Shown here: in pieces, positions 17,123-27,002 of the stretch
Layout: each line of letters opens with the position of its first letter
Position numbering within the stretch: position 1 is the first letter of the stretch
Assembly: GCF_040372805.1 (NCBI RefSeq)
Contig: NZ_BAABWJ010000006.1
Location: 124,001-188,000 of the forward strand
DNA: 64,000 nucleotides
Direction: 5' to 3'
DNA from: Pseudoteredinibacter isoporae_A
GTDB lineage: Bacteria; Pseudomonadota; Gammaproteobacteria; Pseudomonadales; Cellvibrionaceae
Program-made: the position numbers and the translations under genes
The notes under the pieces: model-generated
Databases searched by the model: none
What the model saw: only the letters and a program-made list of their open reading frames with translations
What the model was told of the DNA's origin: nothing

Positions 17123-19963
17123 CTATTTATCCAAGTTCAAAGCTTCATCGATAAAACGGTTCTGCTCTTCAACGTGCTGGGACATATAACCCGCAGCCGG
17201 TGCAGCAGACGCCGGGCGACCCGCAAAGCCTAGCGGCAGGCTTGGGTTCACCATTTCGATGATGCGACGGAAGTGGTGCTGACTGCTGTACCAAGCGCCC
17301 TGATTCTTGGGCTCTTCCTGACACCAGATCACCTCTTCCAGGTTTGGATAAGTGGCCAGCTCGTTTTTCAGCTCTTCATCCGGGAACGGATACAGCTGTT
17401 CCAAACGAACCAATGCGACATCTTCCTGACCGCGCTCCATACGTGCTTCCAATAAGTGGTAGTAAACCTTACCGGAACACAATACTACGCGTTTCACCTT
17501 GGCTTTATCTTCAAGGTTATCGCCAATCACATTGTGGAATTGGCCTTCAGACAGCTCTTCCAGAGTCGAGGTCGCTAATTTGTGGCGCAAAATCCACTTC
17601 GGTGACATCACCACCAGAGGACGACGCATTGGACGAATCGCCTGGCGACGCAACATATGGAAAACCTGAGCCGGTGTGGTCGGAATACAAACCTGAATGT
17701 TGTGCTGCGCGCACAACTGCAGATAGCGTTCCAGACGCGCCGAGGAATGCTCAGGACCTTGACCTTCATAACCGTGCGGCAACAACATGGTCAAACCACA
17801 CAGGCGACCCCACTTCTGTTCACCAGAAGTAATGAACTGATCGATCACCACCTGGGCACCATTGGCAAAATCACCAAACTGGGCTTCCCAGATCACCAGG
17901 CCTTTCGGGCTGGTGGTCGCGTAACCGTATTCAAACGCCAATACCGCTTCCTCAGAAAGGTAGGAATCGTACAGTTCAAAAGGTGGCTGACCTTCGTACA
18001 GATTCTCCAAAGGCAGATAGGTTTCGGCGTCCTTTTGATTGTGCACAACCGCGTGACGGTGGGAGAAAGTACCACGTCCCACATCCTGACCAGTAATACG
18101 AATCGGGTAACCTTGCTCCAGCAATGTTGCGTAAGCCAGAGTTTCACCCATACCCCAGTTAATGGAGAGCGCACCCTGAGCCATCTTACCGCGGTCTTCG
18201 TAAATTTTGTTTACCTGACGCTGCACTTGAATGCCATCGGGAACATGAGCCACCTTGTTGGCCACTTCCTGAAGCTCTTTCATGTCGTAACCGGTGTTGC
18301 CATCCGTTTGCCAGTTGTGGCCGATGTATGGGCTCCAGTCAACAAACATGGACGCATCCGGCTCGCTGACCAAACCGTGGGCAACGTGTTCACCGCGATC
18401 CAAACGCGCGCGATATTCATTGGCCATTTCATCGGCCTCTGCCTGACTCATTACGCCTTCGGCCACCAACTGGTCAGCGTAAATAGTACGAGCAGATTTG
18501 TGTTTGCGAATCACCTGATACATCAACGGCTGAGTCGCTGATGGCTCATCGGTTTCGTTGTGACCGCGACGGCGATAGCACACCAGATCGATCACCACAT
18601 CTTTGTGGAATTCGTTGCGATAGTCCGCAGCCAATTGCGTCACAAAGGCCACAGCTTCAGGGTCATCACCGTTCACGTGGAAGATCGGACATTCGATCAT
18701 TTTCGCCACGTCGGTACAGTATTCAGTTGAGCGGGAGTCTTCACGTTTGCTGGTAGTAAAGCCCACTTGGTTGTTCAACACGATGTGAATCGTACCGCCA
18801 GTACCGTAAGCACGGGTCTGTGACATCTGGAAGGTCTCCATCACCACGCCCTGACCGGCAAATGCCGCATCACCGTGTACAACGATGGGGACAACAGTAT
18901 TGCCTTCGCTGTCATCGCGACGATCCTGACGAGCACGCACCGAACCCTCAACCACGGGAGAAGCAATTTCGAGGTGAGACGGGTTAAAGGCCATGGCCAG
19001 GTGAACTTCACCGCCGGGGGTCATCACGTTGGATGAGAAACCCTGGTGGTATTTCACATCACCGGAGCTGTCAGACAGCAAACGCTTGCCTTCGAATTCT
19101 TCGAACAATTCAGACGGGTTTTTACCCAGCACGTTAACCAGGGTGTTCAAACGACCACGGTGAGCCATACCCAGGACAATTTCTTTTGCACCGAAGTGGC
19201 CACAACGCTTAATGGTGCCATCCAGAATTGGAATCAAACTTTCAGCCCCTTCGAGGCCGAAACGTTTGGTACCTGGATACTTCGAATCCAGGTGACGCTC
19301 CAATCCTTCAGCGGCCGTCATGCGCTCAAGAATTTCTTTTTTGATCTGCTCACTGAATACCGGTTTGGAACGAACACTTTCCAAACGCTGCTGCAACCAT
19401 TGCTTTTCAGCGAAATCGGTAATGTGCATGATTTCCGGGCCCACAGAGCCGCAGTAGGTCTGTTCCAGAGAATCAACAATTTCCTGCAGCGTGCACTCGT
19501 CTTTACCAATAAAAAGGTTGCCGGTTTGGAAAACCGTATCGAGATCGGCACGTGTTAATCCGTGGAAACCCAACTCCAGATCAGGCACTTCATCACGCAC
19601 CATCAAGCTAAGCGGATCGAGCTTGGCTTTTTTATGACCGCGGAAACGGTAGGAGCTGATCAACTGAACCACGCTGATTTGCTTGGTTTCGTGCTCAATA
19701 TCCACACCACCTGAACCTGGCGCGGCCAGAGGGCGTGCACGATTCTTGCCCAGCAATTCGAAGTGCTGGCGAATCGTAGAGTGAGGGGTATCCTGAGTTA
19801 CAACGCCATTAACTCGAGGCAGTTGGTCGAAATAACTGCGCCATTCTTCCGGCACAGCATTGGGATCGTGTAAATATGTATCGTAGAGTTCCTCTACATA
19901 GGCCGCATTACCCCCAGAAATATGGGAGGTGCTCCACAGTAGCTCCATGATGCTTTCTTGCAT
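17123..19963 (-). CDS. sucA: 2-oxoglutarate dehydrogenase E1 component
   Basis: SucA (946 aa) is the thiamine-diphosphate-dependent decarboxylase of the complex. The N-terminal helix MELLWSTSHISGGNAAYVEELY matches the E2-binding segment of the family. The ThDP/Mg site lies in GDAAFAGQGVVMET, and active-site His residues lie in GMAHRGRLN and FSHRHAVVHNQ. The length agrees with E. coli SucA (933). It is the first gene of the sucAB unit; the 946-base stretch before it separates it from sdhB and probably holds its own promoter. Confidence 0.98.
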   Translation of the reverse strand: MQESIMELLWSTSHISGGNAAYVEELYDTYLHDPNAVPEEWRSYFDQLPRVNGVVTQDTPHSTIRQHFELLGKNRARPLAAPGSGGVDIEHETKQISVVQLISSYRFRGHKKAKLDPLSLMVRDEVPDLELGFHGLTRADLDTVFQTGNLFIGKDECTLQEIVDSLEQTYCGSVGPEIMHITDFAEKQWLQQRLESVRSKPVFSEQIKKEILERMTAAEGLERHLDSKYPGTKRFGLEGAESLIPILDGTIKRCGHFGAKEIVLGMAHRGRLNTLVNVLGKNPSELFEEFEGKRLLSDSSGDVKYHQGFSSNVMTPGGEVHLAMAFNPSHLEIASPVVEGSVRARQDRRDDSEGNTVVPIVVHGDAAFAGQGVVMETFQMSQTRAYGTGGTIHIVLNNQVGFTTSKREDSRSTEYCTDVAKMIECPIFHVNGDDPEAVAFVTQLAADYRNEFHKDVVIDLVCYRRRGHNETDEPSATQPLMYQVIRKHKSARTIYADQLVAEGVMSQAEADEMANEYRARLDRGEHVAHGLVSEPDASMFVDWSPYIGHNWQTDGNTGYDMKELQEVANKVAHVPDGIQVQRQVNKIYEDRGKMAQGALSINWGMGETLAYATLLEQGYPIRITGQDVGRGTFSHRHAVVHNQKDAETYLPLENLYEGQPPFELYDSYLSEEAVLAFEYGYATTSPKGLVIWEAQFGDFANGAQVVIDQFITSGEQKWGRLCGLTMLLPHGYEGQGPEHSSARLERYLQLCAQHNIQVCIPTTPAQVFHMLRRQAIRPMRRPLVVMSPKWILRHKLATSTLEELSEGQFHNVIGDNLEDKAKVKRVVLCSGKVYYHLLEARMERGQEDVALVRLEQLYPFPDEELKNELATYPNLEEVIWCQEEPKNQGAWYSSQHHFRRIIEMVNPSLPLGFAGRPASAAPAAGYMSQHVEEQNRFIDEALNLDK

Positions 19964-20909
19964 TTATTGCCCACCTTAAAAAGGGGCATACCCATCTGCA
20001 CGGGATACAAGATCACTGATTACTTCTGATTGTTTACAATCGTCCACGGTTTCTGCATGACAGAATCCGTGCACCAAGGCGATCAGCATGTCAGTTCTTG
20101 CCGTCGCTGACCCGGAAGTCCGAGTCGCTGCGCGTGTTACCCAAGCCGATATTATCGACTAATTACAGATAGTCTGAGCACAGCTCAGATTACCCCTGCT
20201 ACATACCATTAGCGTATTGCTATTCCCAGGCTTCGGTCTTGTGAACCTAGCCCATCATCACTTCTTCCGGATCTTCCCCGGTGTTACAGCGACTTGATGT
20301 GCCTCTGCAACATATCGCCCCGGACAAAGCCTTGGGCGGTTAACTCGTATAGACAAACGACACAGCGTTGTCCGCCACCCCAGTGGCTTATAAATTGTGT
20401 TTTTGACTACCCTGCCCTTGGCTTTCGCCTATTTGCAGCAGGTGGCTGGGTAGCTGGGTTCCCGCACTAATATAGTTTTATATCCCCGAAGGGTCGGCTC
20501 TTGTAGTATTTGAGTGACGATACAGTTGTCGACACCGAGGTTTAGCTTACTTTGAGCTAATTCTGAGCCTGAGCACTTGGCTTAGTCGCCTGCTGGCAGC
20601 TCGATTCGAGAGCGAGCCCGCAAACTCAGGTGGATTTTCGCGCAAACTGCGTAAAAAGCACCCCATTCAATTCCATTTAGAGCAATAGTGTAGAACAAAA
20701 TCACCACTTCGCCCCATTGGGCCTTAGTCGATAGCCGAGGCCAGCGAAATAAGGCGCGATATTTTAACCCAATTTGGGTAAAAATTGATAAGACATTGTT
20801 GTTTTTTTACAACGTTATCTTATCAAAAGAAAACCTTGGCAGGCCGAAACCCCCAAGGTTTTCTGTAAACCGCTTGTAAGCGGCCGCCATAGGCGGCCAA
20901 GCACCCCAA
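19964..20909. other. 946-bp non-coding spacer between sdhB and sucA
   Basis: No ORF of meaningful length, tRNA or known repeat was seen. The sdhB-proximal end holds two hairpins (20787-20824, imperfect 16-bp arms with a T-rich loop; and 20829-20863). The rest is mixed sequence with no signature I recognise. It must contain the sucA promoter and could encode a small RNA; that is inference from length alone. Confidence 0.6.
20829..20863 (-). terminator. Terminator after the sdhCDAB operon
   Basis: An 11-bp perfect stem (GAAAACCTTGG / CCAAGGTTTTC) followed on the minus strand by a T-rich run, 47 bases past the sdhB stop. A second, weaker T-rich hairpin follows at 20787-20824. Confidence 0.75.
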
Positions 20910-21614
20910 TTAAGTGGCGCTTTGGATCAGCATATTGCGGATGTGACCAATTGCACGCGTCGGGTTCAACCCCTTAGGGCAAACCGAGACACAGTTCTGG
21001 ATTCCGTGGCAACGGAACACACTGAACGGGTCATCCAGGTTGGCCAAACGCTCTTCGGTTGCCGTATCGCGACTGTCCGCCAGGAAGCGGTAAGCCTGCA
21101 ACAGACCCGCAGGACCAATGAACTTGTCGGGATTCCACCAGAACGACGGGCAAGACGTTGAACAACAAGCACACAGAATACACTCGTACAGACCGTCCAA
21201 CTTGGCGCGATCTTCCGGAGACTGCAGACGCTCAATCGCGGGCGCAGGCTCATTGTTCTGCAAAAATGGCGTGATCTTCTTGTACTGCTCGTAGAACTGG
21301 GACATATCGATCACCAGATCACGAATAACCGGCAAACCGGGCAGCGGACGCAATACCAAGGTGTTATTTTCAACACACTCAGACAGAGCCTTAATACAAG
21401 CCAGGCCATTCTTGCCGTTGATGTTCATGCCATCAGAACCACAAACACCTTCGCGACAAGAGCGACGGAAAGCCAAACTCGGCTCTTGCTCTTTCAACAA
21501 CTCCAGTACATCCAACACCATCAAATCTTTACCCTGGGTATCCACCTCATAGGTTTGCATCGATGGCTCGGCGTCGGTATCAGGGTTGTAACGATAAACT
21601 TCTACTTTCAACAT
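20910..21614 (-). CDS. sdhB: Succinate dehydrogenase iron-sulfur subunit
   Basis: SdhB (234 aa) carries electrons from the flavin to ubiquinone in complex II. All three cluster motifs are complete: the [2Fe-2S] site CREGVCGSDGMNINGKNGLAC split over residues ~52-72, the [4Fe-4S] site CILCACCSTSCP, and the [3Fe-4S] site CHGIQNCVSVCPKGLNP. The start is the ATG at 21614 (MLKVEVYRYNPD), with GGAG upstream. An in-frame upstream extension to 21680 overlaps the sdhA end and is not conserved. Last gene of sdhCDAB. Confidence 0.98.
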   Translation of the reverse strand: MLKVEVYRYNPDTDAEPSMQTYEVDTQGKDLMVLDVLELLKEQEPSLAFRRSCREGVCGSDGMNINGKNGLACIKALSECVENNTLVLRPLPGLPVIRDLVIDMSQFYEQYKKITPFLQNNEPAPAIERLQSPEDRAKLDGLYECILCACCSTSCPSFWWNPDKFIGPAGLLQAYRFLADSRDTATEERLANLDDPFSVFRCHGIQNCVSVCPKGLNPTRAIGHIRNMLIQSAT

Positions 21615-21630
21615 GATTCCAACTCCCCTC

Positions 21631-23403
21631 TTAGTAGGTACGAACCTTCGGCTCGAAGTGATCCATGGTTTTAGGTGCAAAGTTTACTGCACGCTTACCA
21701 ACTCGCTTCTCGCCCGGGTAGTACATGGAGTGACACAACCAGTTCTCATCGTCACGCTCCTGGAAATCTTCACGAGCGTGGGCACCACGAGATTCTTTAC
21801 GCTCTTCAGCCGCAATCGCCGTCGCCTCAGCAACTTCCAGCAGGTTTTGCAACTCAAGCGCTTCAATACGCGCAGTGTTAAAGGCATTGGATTTGTCATC
21901 CAAGCGAACATTTTCAATACGCTCGCGCAGATCCGCCAGCTTCTTGATGCCCTCTTGCATAAACTCACCCTTGCGGAATACACCAAAGTGATTCTGCATG
22001 GTGGTTTGCAGATCCTTGCGCAGAACAGAGGCATTTTCGCCGTCGTTCTTATTGTTCACACGATCCAAACGAGCCATAGCCGCTTCCAGATCGGAATCGG
22101 TGGCTTCACGGTGCTCGATACCTTCGCGCAACGCTTTCTCGATGAACAAGCCAGAAGCTCGACCGAAGACCACCAGATCCAACAGTGAGTTACCACCCAA
22201 GCGGTTCGCACCGTGTACCGATACACAAGCCACTTCGCCACACGCGTAGAAACCATCAATTACCTGATCATTACCTTCTGCATCAGTCGTCAGAGCCTGG
22301 CCATCAATATTGGTCGGGATGCCCCCCATCATGTAGTGACAGGTTGGAACAACAGGGATGGGTACTTTAACTGGGTCAGCGTGAGCAAAAGTACGGCTCA
22401 GCTCGAGAATACCTGGCAACTTGGCGTTCAGGGTTTCTTCACCCAGGTGATCCAACTTCAGGAATACGTGGTCGCCCTCTGGGCCACAACCGCGCCCTTC
22501 AAGAATTTCCATAACCATGGAACGGGCAACAACATCGCGACCAGCCAAGTCTTTGGCATTCGGCGCATAACGCTCCATGAAGCGCTCGCCATCCTTATTA
22601 ACCAGATAGCCGCCTTCACCGCGACAACCTTCGGTAACCAGAACGCCCGCACCAGCAATACCGGTTGGGTGGAACTGCCACATTTCGATATCTTGTACGG
22701 GAAAACCTGCACGCAAAGCCATACCAACACCGTCACCGGTGTTAATGTGTGCATTCGTTGTAGACGCGTAGATACGACCGGCACCACCCGTGGCGAATAC
22801 GGTCGCCTTGGACTTCACATACACCACTTCGCCGTCTTCGATGTTCATGGCGATAACGCCCACGACCGCACCGTCTTGGTTTTTAACGATGTCGATCGCA
22901 AACCATTCATTCAAAAATACGGTGTCGTTTTTAACGTTGCCCTGATACAGGGCGTGCAACAAAGCGTGTCCAGTACGGTCAGCCGCCGCACAAGTCCGCG
23001 CTGCCTGACCACCTTTACCAAAATCTTTAGACTGCCCACCAAATGGGCGCTGATAAATACGGCCGTTCTCAGTACGAGAAAACGGCAGGCCCATGTGCTC
23101 CAGTTCAAATACCGCTTCTGGGCCAACAGAACACATATATTCGATCGCGTCCTGATCACCGATATAGTCAGAGCCTTTTACGGTGTCATACATATGCCAA
23201 CGCCAATCGTCATTCGGATCATCCGATGCGATGGCACAAGTGATACCGCCCTGGGCAGATACAGTATGAGAGCGAGTCGGAAATACTTTTGTAATCACCG
23301 CAGTCTTGTAACCAGACTGGGCCAGCTGTAAAGCTGCGCGCATACCTGCGCCGCCACCGCCAATAACGATGCCGTCAAATGAAATCGTGCGCATATTCGC
23401 CAT
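21631..23403 (-). CDS. sdhA: Succinate dehydrogenase flavoprotein subunit
   Basis: SdhA (590 aa) oxidises succinate to fumarate. The FAD-binding motif GGGGAGMRAAL is at 16-26. The covalent flavin-attachment His46 is in RSHTVSAQGG. HPTGIAGAG and the Arg-rich C-terminal active site (NRLGGNSLLDLVVFG) are intact. It is 16 bases from sdhB and 3 bases from sdhD, so it is tightly packed in the operon. The C-terminus (PKTMDHFEPKVRTY) is standard for bacterial SdhA. Confidence 0.98.
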   Translation of the reverse strand: MANMRTISFDGIVIGGGGAGMRAALQLAQSGYKTAVITKVFPTRSHTVSAQGGITCAIASDDPNDDWRWHMYDTVKGSDYIGDQDAIEYMCSVGPEAVFELEHMGLPFSRTENGRIYQRPFGGQSKDFGKGGQAARTCAAADRTGHALLHALYQGNVKNDTVFLNEWFAIDIVKNQDGAVVGVIAMNIEDGEVVYVKSKATVFATGGAGRIYASTTNAHINTGDGVGMALRAGFPVQDIEMWQFHPTGIAGAGVLVTEGCRGEGGYLVNKDGERFMERYAPNAKDLAGRDVVARSMVMEILEGRGCGPEGDHVFLKLDHLGEETLNAKLPGILELSRTFAHADPVKVPIPVVPTCHYMMGGIPTNIDGQALTTDAEGNDQVIDGFYACGEVACVSVHGANRLGGNSLLDLVVFGRASGLFIEKALREGIEHREATDSDLEAAMARLDRVNNKNDGENASVLRKDLQTTMQNHFGVFRKGEFMQEGIKKLADLRERIENVRLDDKSNAFNTARIEALELQNLLEVAEATAIAAEERKESRGAHAREDFQERDDENWLCHSMYYPGEKRVGKRAVNFAPKTMDHFEPKVRTY

Positions 23404-23406
23404 GTG

Positions 23407-23775
23407 TTAAACCCCCCAGAGAATCTCTATGCCCCAAACGACATAGGTAACGGTAATCAAGCCCAGAACCATCTGCATCAACACGCGCAAAATGGTCGCT
23501 TTGTTGCCCATCAGTCGGGTAGTTAAGTAGTCGGTCAATACAGCCCACAAACCAATCCAGGCGTGTGCGGCAATTGACAACAAAGTAATTAAGGAGAAAA
23601 CACGCATCCACAGGGTGGCGTACAGTCCCTTCCAAATCTCGTAGGTCAACTCTGGAGTCAAAAGAATAAAAGCGGCAAGGAAGATAGTGTAAGCGGCCAT
23701 CACAACGGCACTTACGCGCTGAATCATCCAGTCATATAAGCCACTACGGCCAAAACTTGTAACTGCAGTTACCAT
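23407..23775 (-). CDS. sdhD: Succinate dehydrogenase membrane anchor subunit D
   Basis: A 122-aa inner-membrane protein with three predicted transmembrane helices that, with SdhC, holds heme b and the quinone site. The heme-ligand His is in SIAAHAWIGLW, and YDWMIQRVSAV at the N-terminus is typical of SdhD. I chose the ATG at 23775, which overlaps the sdhC stop as ATGGTAA with a G-rich ribosome site before it; a TTG six bases upstream is the alternative. Confidence 0.95.
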   Translation of the reverse strand: MVTAVTSFGRSGLYDWMIQRVSAVVMAAYTIFLAAFILLTPELTYEIWKGLYATLWMRVFSLITLLSIAAHAWIGLWAVLTDYLTTRLMGNKATILRVLMQMVLGLITVTYVVWGIEILWGV

Positions 23776-24143
23776 ACCCAAACCCCCGCAAGCAGAATCA
23801 ATACAGCGATGACGGCAATGGCGATTTTCGCGCCCTTCTGGCCACCTTCAAGGTCTTCACCAATACCAGCATCCATAATCAGGTGACGAATACCTGCTAC
23901 CATGTGATAAACCAGTCCGGCCAGCGTCAACCAAATAATGAATTGGCACAAAGGACTGTTCAGAGTGTCCTGCAATTCAGCAAAACCATTTGCGGATGAC
24001 AGGCTCTTATCGAGCATCCAAAGCAAAATGGCTACGCCGGCAAACAAGGCCACACCAGAAACACGGTGAAGAATGGAAACGTAGGCGGTGATGGGTAGTT
24101 TTATCGTTGAAATGTCGAGATTGACAGGTCTGTTTTTTTTCAC
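23769..24143 (-). CDS. sdhC: Succinate dehydrogenase cytochrome b556 subunit
   Basis: SdhC (124 aa) has the family start MKKNRPVNLDI, the SILHRVSGVALF quinone-site motif (Ser and Arg), and the heme-ligand His in VYHMVAGIRHLIMD. Three transmembrane segments are visible. It is the first gene of sdhCDAB and overlaps sdhD by 7 bases. A good sigma-70 promoter lies about 160 bases upstream. Confidence 0.96.
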   Translation of the reverse strand: MKKNRPVNLDISTIKLPITAYVSILHRVSGVALFAGVAILLWMLDKSLSSANGFAELQDTLNSPLCQFIIWLTLAGLVYHMVAGIRHLIMDAGIGEDLEGGQKGAKIAIAVIAVLILLAGVWVW

Positions 24144-24309
24144 GGTTGTATCACACCTATTGTGCCCGGTTTTTGCTACACGCTATGGCTGCAAAACTCG
24201 GGGGCGGGTTTGAGACGTCTTAAAAAGGCTTGAGCCCTTAAAATTCACCTCCCTAGCATAGGTAAAGAGCACGGTTAATGCCATCTACCCCCCTGCAAGA
24301 TCGCGCGGA

Positions 24310-24338
24310 ATTATAGAGATCACACTGTAAAATTACAA
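24310..24338 (-). promoter_or_regulatory. Sigma-70 promoter for sdhCDAB
   Basis: On the minus strand TTGTAA (24338-24333), a 17-base spacer and a perfect TATAAT (24315-24310). Transcription would start near 24303, leaving a 160-base leader before sdhC. Confidence 0.6.
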
Positions 24339-24573
24339 ATGAAAAGGGATTTATATGGCCAAATGTCTAAGAAAAATATGAACTTACTGAGAATAGTTCA
24401 CATGTAAGAAAGAAATTCGTACAAACAATAAACAAAGCGAAAATTTTGTCGCCTTAAATAACACTTTAGTCCCATATCCAGCAAAGCGAGCAAATGCGCC
24501 GCTTTGGCCCGCTGAGAACTTTTTAAAGGCTATACTTAAGTCGAAAAAGCCATAGATTATCCGCTTTAGATCA

Positions 24574-24601
24574 TTGACTTTGACACACCGGCGCTTATAG
24601 T
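24574..24601 (+). promoter_or_regulatory. Sigma-70 promoter for gltA
   Basis: TTGACT (24574-24579), a 16-base spacer and TATAGT (24596-24601). The start site would be near 24608, giving a leader of about 150 bases. Confidence 0.55.
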
Positions 24602-24758
24602 TGTCCACCGAATTAGAGCCTAAGTGGAGAATTTTAGCGAATTTTCACCTCAAAAGGCCGCATAAATGTGCAGTGTTGTTCTCGTACGGATAGCAAATAT
24701 GGCGACGCCATGCACTGCGAACTTGAAGCAGAATTTACAGCAGAAATAGGAGCCCGTA

Positions 24759-26048
24759 ATGACTGATAAGAAAGCTACCCTTTCGGTCGACGGTTTAGAG
24801 CAAACCATAGAACTGCCAATGTACTCTGGCAGCGTCGGTCCAGACGTGATCGATGTTAGCAGCTTAACTTCCAAAGGCTACTTCACTTACGATCCGGGCT
24901 TTATGGCCACCGCCGCTTGTGATTCCAAAATCACCTACATTGATGGCGGCGCCGGTGTGTTGTTGCACCGAGGCTACCCAATTGATCAGTTGGCCGAACA
25001 CTCTGATTACCTGGAAACTTGCTACTTGTTATTAAATGGCGAACTGCCTAACAAAGAGCAGAAAGACGAATTTGTTAACACCATTACCCATCACACAATG
25101 GTGCACGAAAACATTTCTCGTTTCTTCCGCGGCTTCCGCAGTGACGCTCACCCAATGTCCATTATGTGTGGCGCTGTAGGCGCACTCGCTTCGTTCTACC
25201 ATGATTCGCTGGACATTACTGACGAAGAACACCGTAAGATTTCCGCACACCGTTTGATCGCTAAAATGCCTACCCTGGCCGCCATGTGCTATAAGCATCA
25301 CATTGGTCAACCCTTCATGTACCCACGCAATGATCTGTCTTACTCAGAAAACTTCTTGCACATGATGTTTGGTACGCCTTGCGATGAGCCTAAGGTGAAT
25401 CCTGTACTGGCTCGCGCCATGGACAAGATCTTCTTGTTGCACGCTGATCACGAGCAGAATGCATCCACTTCTACCGTTCGCTTGGCGGGCTCTTCTGGTG
25501 CCAATCCATTCGCGTGTATTGCTGCGGGCATCGCCACCCTGTGGGGGCCTGCTCACGGTGGTGCAAACGAAGCGGTATTGACCATGCTGGAAGAAATCGG
25601 CAGCGTAGATCGTATCGATGAGTTTGTTGCTCGTGCGAAAGACAAGAACGATCCATTCCGTCTGATGGGCTTCGGTCACCGTGTATACAAAAACTTTGAC
25701 CCTCGCGCCAAAGTCATGAAAGAAAGCTGTGACGAAGTATTGGCTGAGCTGGGTCTGGAAAACGATCCTCTGCTGGCTATCGCCAAGCGCCTGGAAGAAA
25801 TCGCTTTGGAAGACGAGTACTTCATTGAGAAGAAACTGTATCCAAACGTTGATTTCTACTCCGGTATTATCATGAAAGCAATCGGTATCCCAACCGATAT
25901 GTTCACCGTGATTTTCGCCACCGGCCGTACCGTAGGTTGGATCGCACACTGGCACGAAATGATTTCCAATCCTTACAAGATTGGTCGTCCTCGTCAGCTG
26001 TACACCGGCTACGCCTCGCGCGATTATCAGCCTTTAGACAAGCGATAA
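24759..26048 (+). CDS. gltA: Citrate synthase
   Basis: GltA (429 aa) condenses acetyl-CoA with oxaloacetate, the entry step of the TCA cycle. Length and N-terminal beta domain match the hexameric, NADH-sensitive type II enzyme of Gram-negatives. Catalytic residues are visible: His in HADHEQNASTSTVR, His in GFGHRVYKNFDPRA and Asp in YPNVDFYSG. The ATG has AGGAG seven bases upstream. It diverges from sdhCDAB and ends at a strong terminator. Confidence 0.98.
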   Translation: MTDKKATLSVDGLEQTIELPMYSGSVGPDVIDVSSLTSKGYFTYDPGFMATAACDSKITYIDGGAGVLLHRGYPIDQLAEHSDYLETCYLLLNGELPNKEQKDEFVNTITHHTMVHENISRFFRGFRSDAHPMSIMCGAVGALASFYHDSLDITDEEHRKISAHRLIAKMPTLAAMCYKHHIGQPFMYPRNDLSYSENFLHMMFGTPCDEPKVNPVLARAMDKIFLLHADHEQNASTSTVRLAGSSGANPFACIAAGIATLWGPAHGGANEAVLTMLEEIGSVDRIDEFVARAKDKNDPFRLMGFGHRVYKNFDPRAKVMKESCDEVLAELGLENDPLLAIAKRLEEIALEDEYFIEKKLYPNVDFYSGIIMKAIGIPTDMFTVIFATGRTVGWIAHWHEMISNPYKIGRPRQLYTGYASRDYQPLDKR

Positions 26049-26085
26049 TACGCGGCAGGAACCACGACAGCAGGTCGGTTCTTCT

Positions 26086-26126
26086 CAACAAAACCTCGAT
26101 GATTGCATCGGGGTTTTGTTGTTTTT
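26086..26126 (+). terminator. Rho-independent terminator of gltA
   Basis: A 16-base-arm hairpin (CAACAAAACCTCGATG / CATCGGGGTTTTGTTG, one G-T pair) with a 4-base loop followed by TTTTT, 37 bases after the stop codon. Confidence 0.92.
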
Positions 26127-26386
26127 GGCCCCTTGAAAACAGCTCATGTTTATGAAACAAGGCCTGCCAAAGAGACCGCTTCCCCCGGCTCATCTCACCA
26201 CAATTTAAATTCGTGAACGATCACTTTAACTGCGAAAACCAGCCATCGAATCTTATAGAGGCTTAACCCCAAAGCCACATTTCTAGCGCCTAACTTTCGA
26301 CGTCAAAACTGTTTTCTCTCGAAGCAGGGACAAAATAAAAAGTTCAGGGAATCTCAAGCAGAGTGGCCGCAGCAATTGATGGCTCC

Positions 26387-26420
26387 CTATTATCCCTCGC
26401 CTTTAGGAGCAGGATAATAG
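26387..26420. repeat. Inverted repeat in the gltA-exbD spacer
   Basis: Perfect 9-bp arms CTATTATCC / GGATAATAG separated by 16 bases, 46 bases beyond the exbD stop. There is no T-run on either side. The rest of the 26127-26466 spacer holds nothing I can identify. Confidence 0.5.
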
Positions 26421-26466
26421 ACCGCCATCATAGATGGAAAATGGTTTTTACCACAGCTACGTTTGT

Positions 26467-26886
26467 TTAATTCAATGCCAAATCTGGCACAAGAGAAATA
26501 TTGAATACATTGGCGGCGCGCGCCGCATCAGCAATTGCGATATAGGTTTTGGTACTGGATTTTCCATCGGCTTTTACAATGACGGAAGCTTTCGGATTTT
26601 CAGCGTGCAGGCGTTCTACATTGGCCCGCACGGCACGGACATCCACTCGACGCCCTTCCATCCAGATTTCATTTGTGGCACTCACCTCAATCAGAATATT
26701 TTCTAACGAAGGTGGCATTGGCTCCTTATTGGGCTCCGGCACATTGACGGCGATCCCAACCTCTTTAACAAAAGAAGCTGTCACAATGAAGAAAATAAGC
26801 ATGATGAATACAACATCAAGCATAGGAGTCAGATCGATTTCGGCCTTATCGGTAGAATCAACCATCGGTTTTTTACGTCGAATCAT
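26467..26886 (-). CDS. ExbD/TolR-family biopolymer transport protein
   Basis: A 139-aa protein with a short basic cytoplasmic start, one transmembrane helix (about 22-42) containing the essential Asp in LTPMLDVVFIMLIFF, and a periplasmic domain of the ExbD type (VIVKADGKSSTKTYIAIADA). These proteins couple proton flow through an ExbB-like partner to TonB or similar. No exbB or tonB lies beside it, so the partners must be elsewhere. I use the ATG at 26886 because GAGGTGA precedes it; a frame to 26997 adds 37 unlikely residues. The gene upstream encodes a LapG-type protease, 116 bases away. Confidence 0.9.
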   Translation of the reverse strand: MIRRKKPMVDSTDKAEIDLTPMLDVVFIMLIFFIVTASFVKEVGIAVNVPEPNKEPMPPSLENILIEVSATNEIWMEGRRVDVRAVRANVERLHAENPKASVIVKADGKSSTKTYIAIADAARAANVFNISLVPDLALN

Positions 26887-27002
26887 CGCTTCACCTCTAC
26901 TATTTTGCTTAAGTGCACTTTGATAGTAGCTCTTGAACAGGCAAAACGACAAGCGCCAAGAATAAAAACATACTGCTGCATCCAAGTTTTTTGGCAAATC
27001 AC

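Larger units (their letters stand above)
24144..24758. other. 615-bp divergent regulatory region sdhC / gltA
   Basis: Non-coding region between the two divergent TCA units, with one good promoter for each side (given separately) and leaders of about 150-160 bases. The divergent sdh-gltA layout is the classical enteric and Pseudomonas one. Two short frames on the minus strand (24384-24608 and 24650-24874) have no protein-like features. Confidence 0.8.

Noticed and set aside
24384..24874. Two 74-residue minus-strand frames in the sdhC-gltA region
   Set aside because: They lie across the gltA promoter, leader and start; no ribosome site or family pattern is visible.
26340..26466. The CTATTATCC inverted repeat as the exbD terminator
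   Set aside because: The loop is 16 bases and no T-run follows on the minus strand. It is listed only as a repeat.
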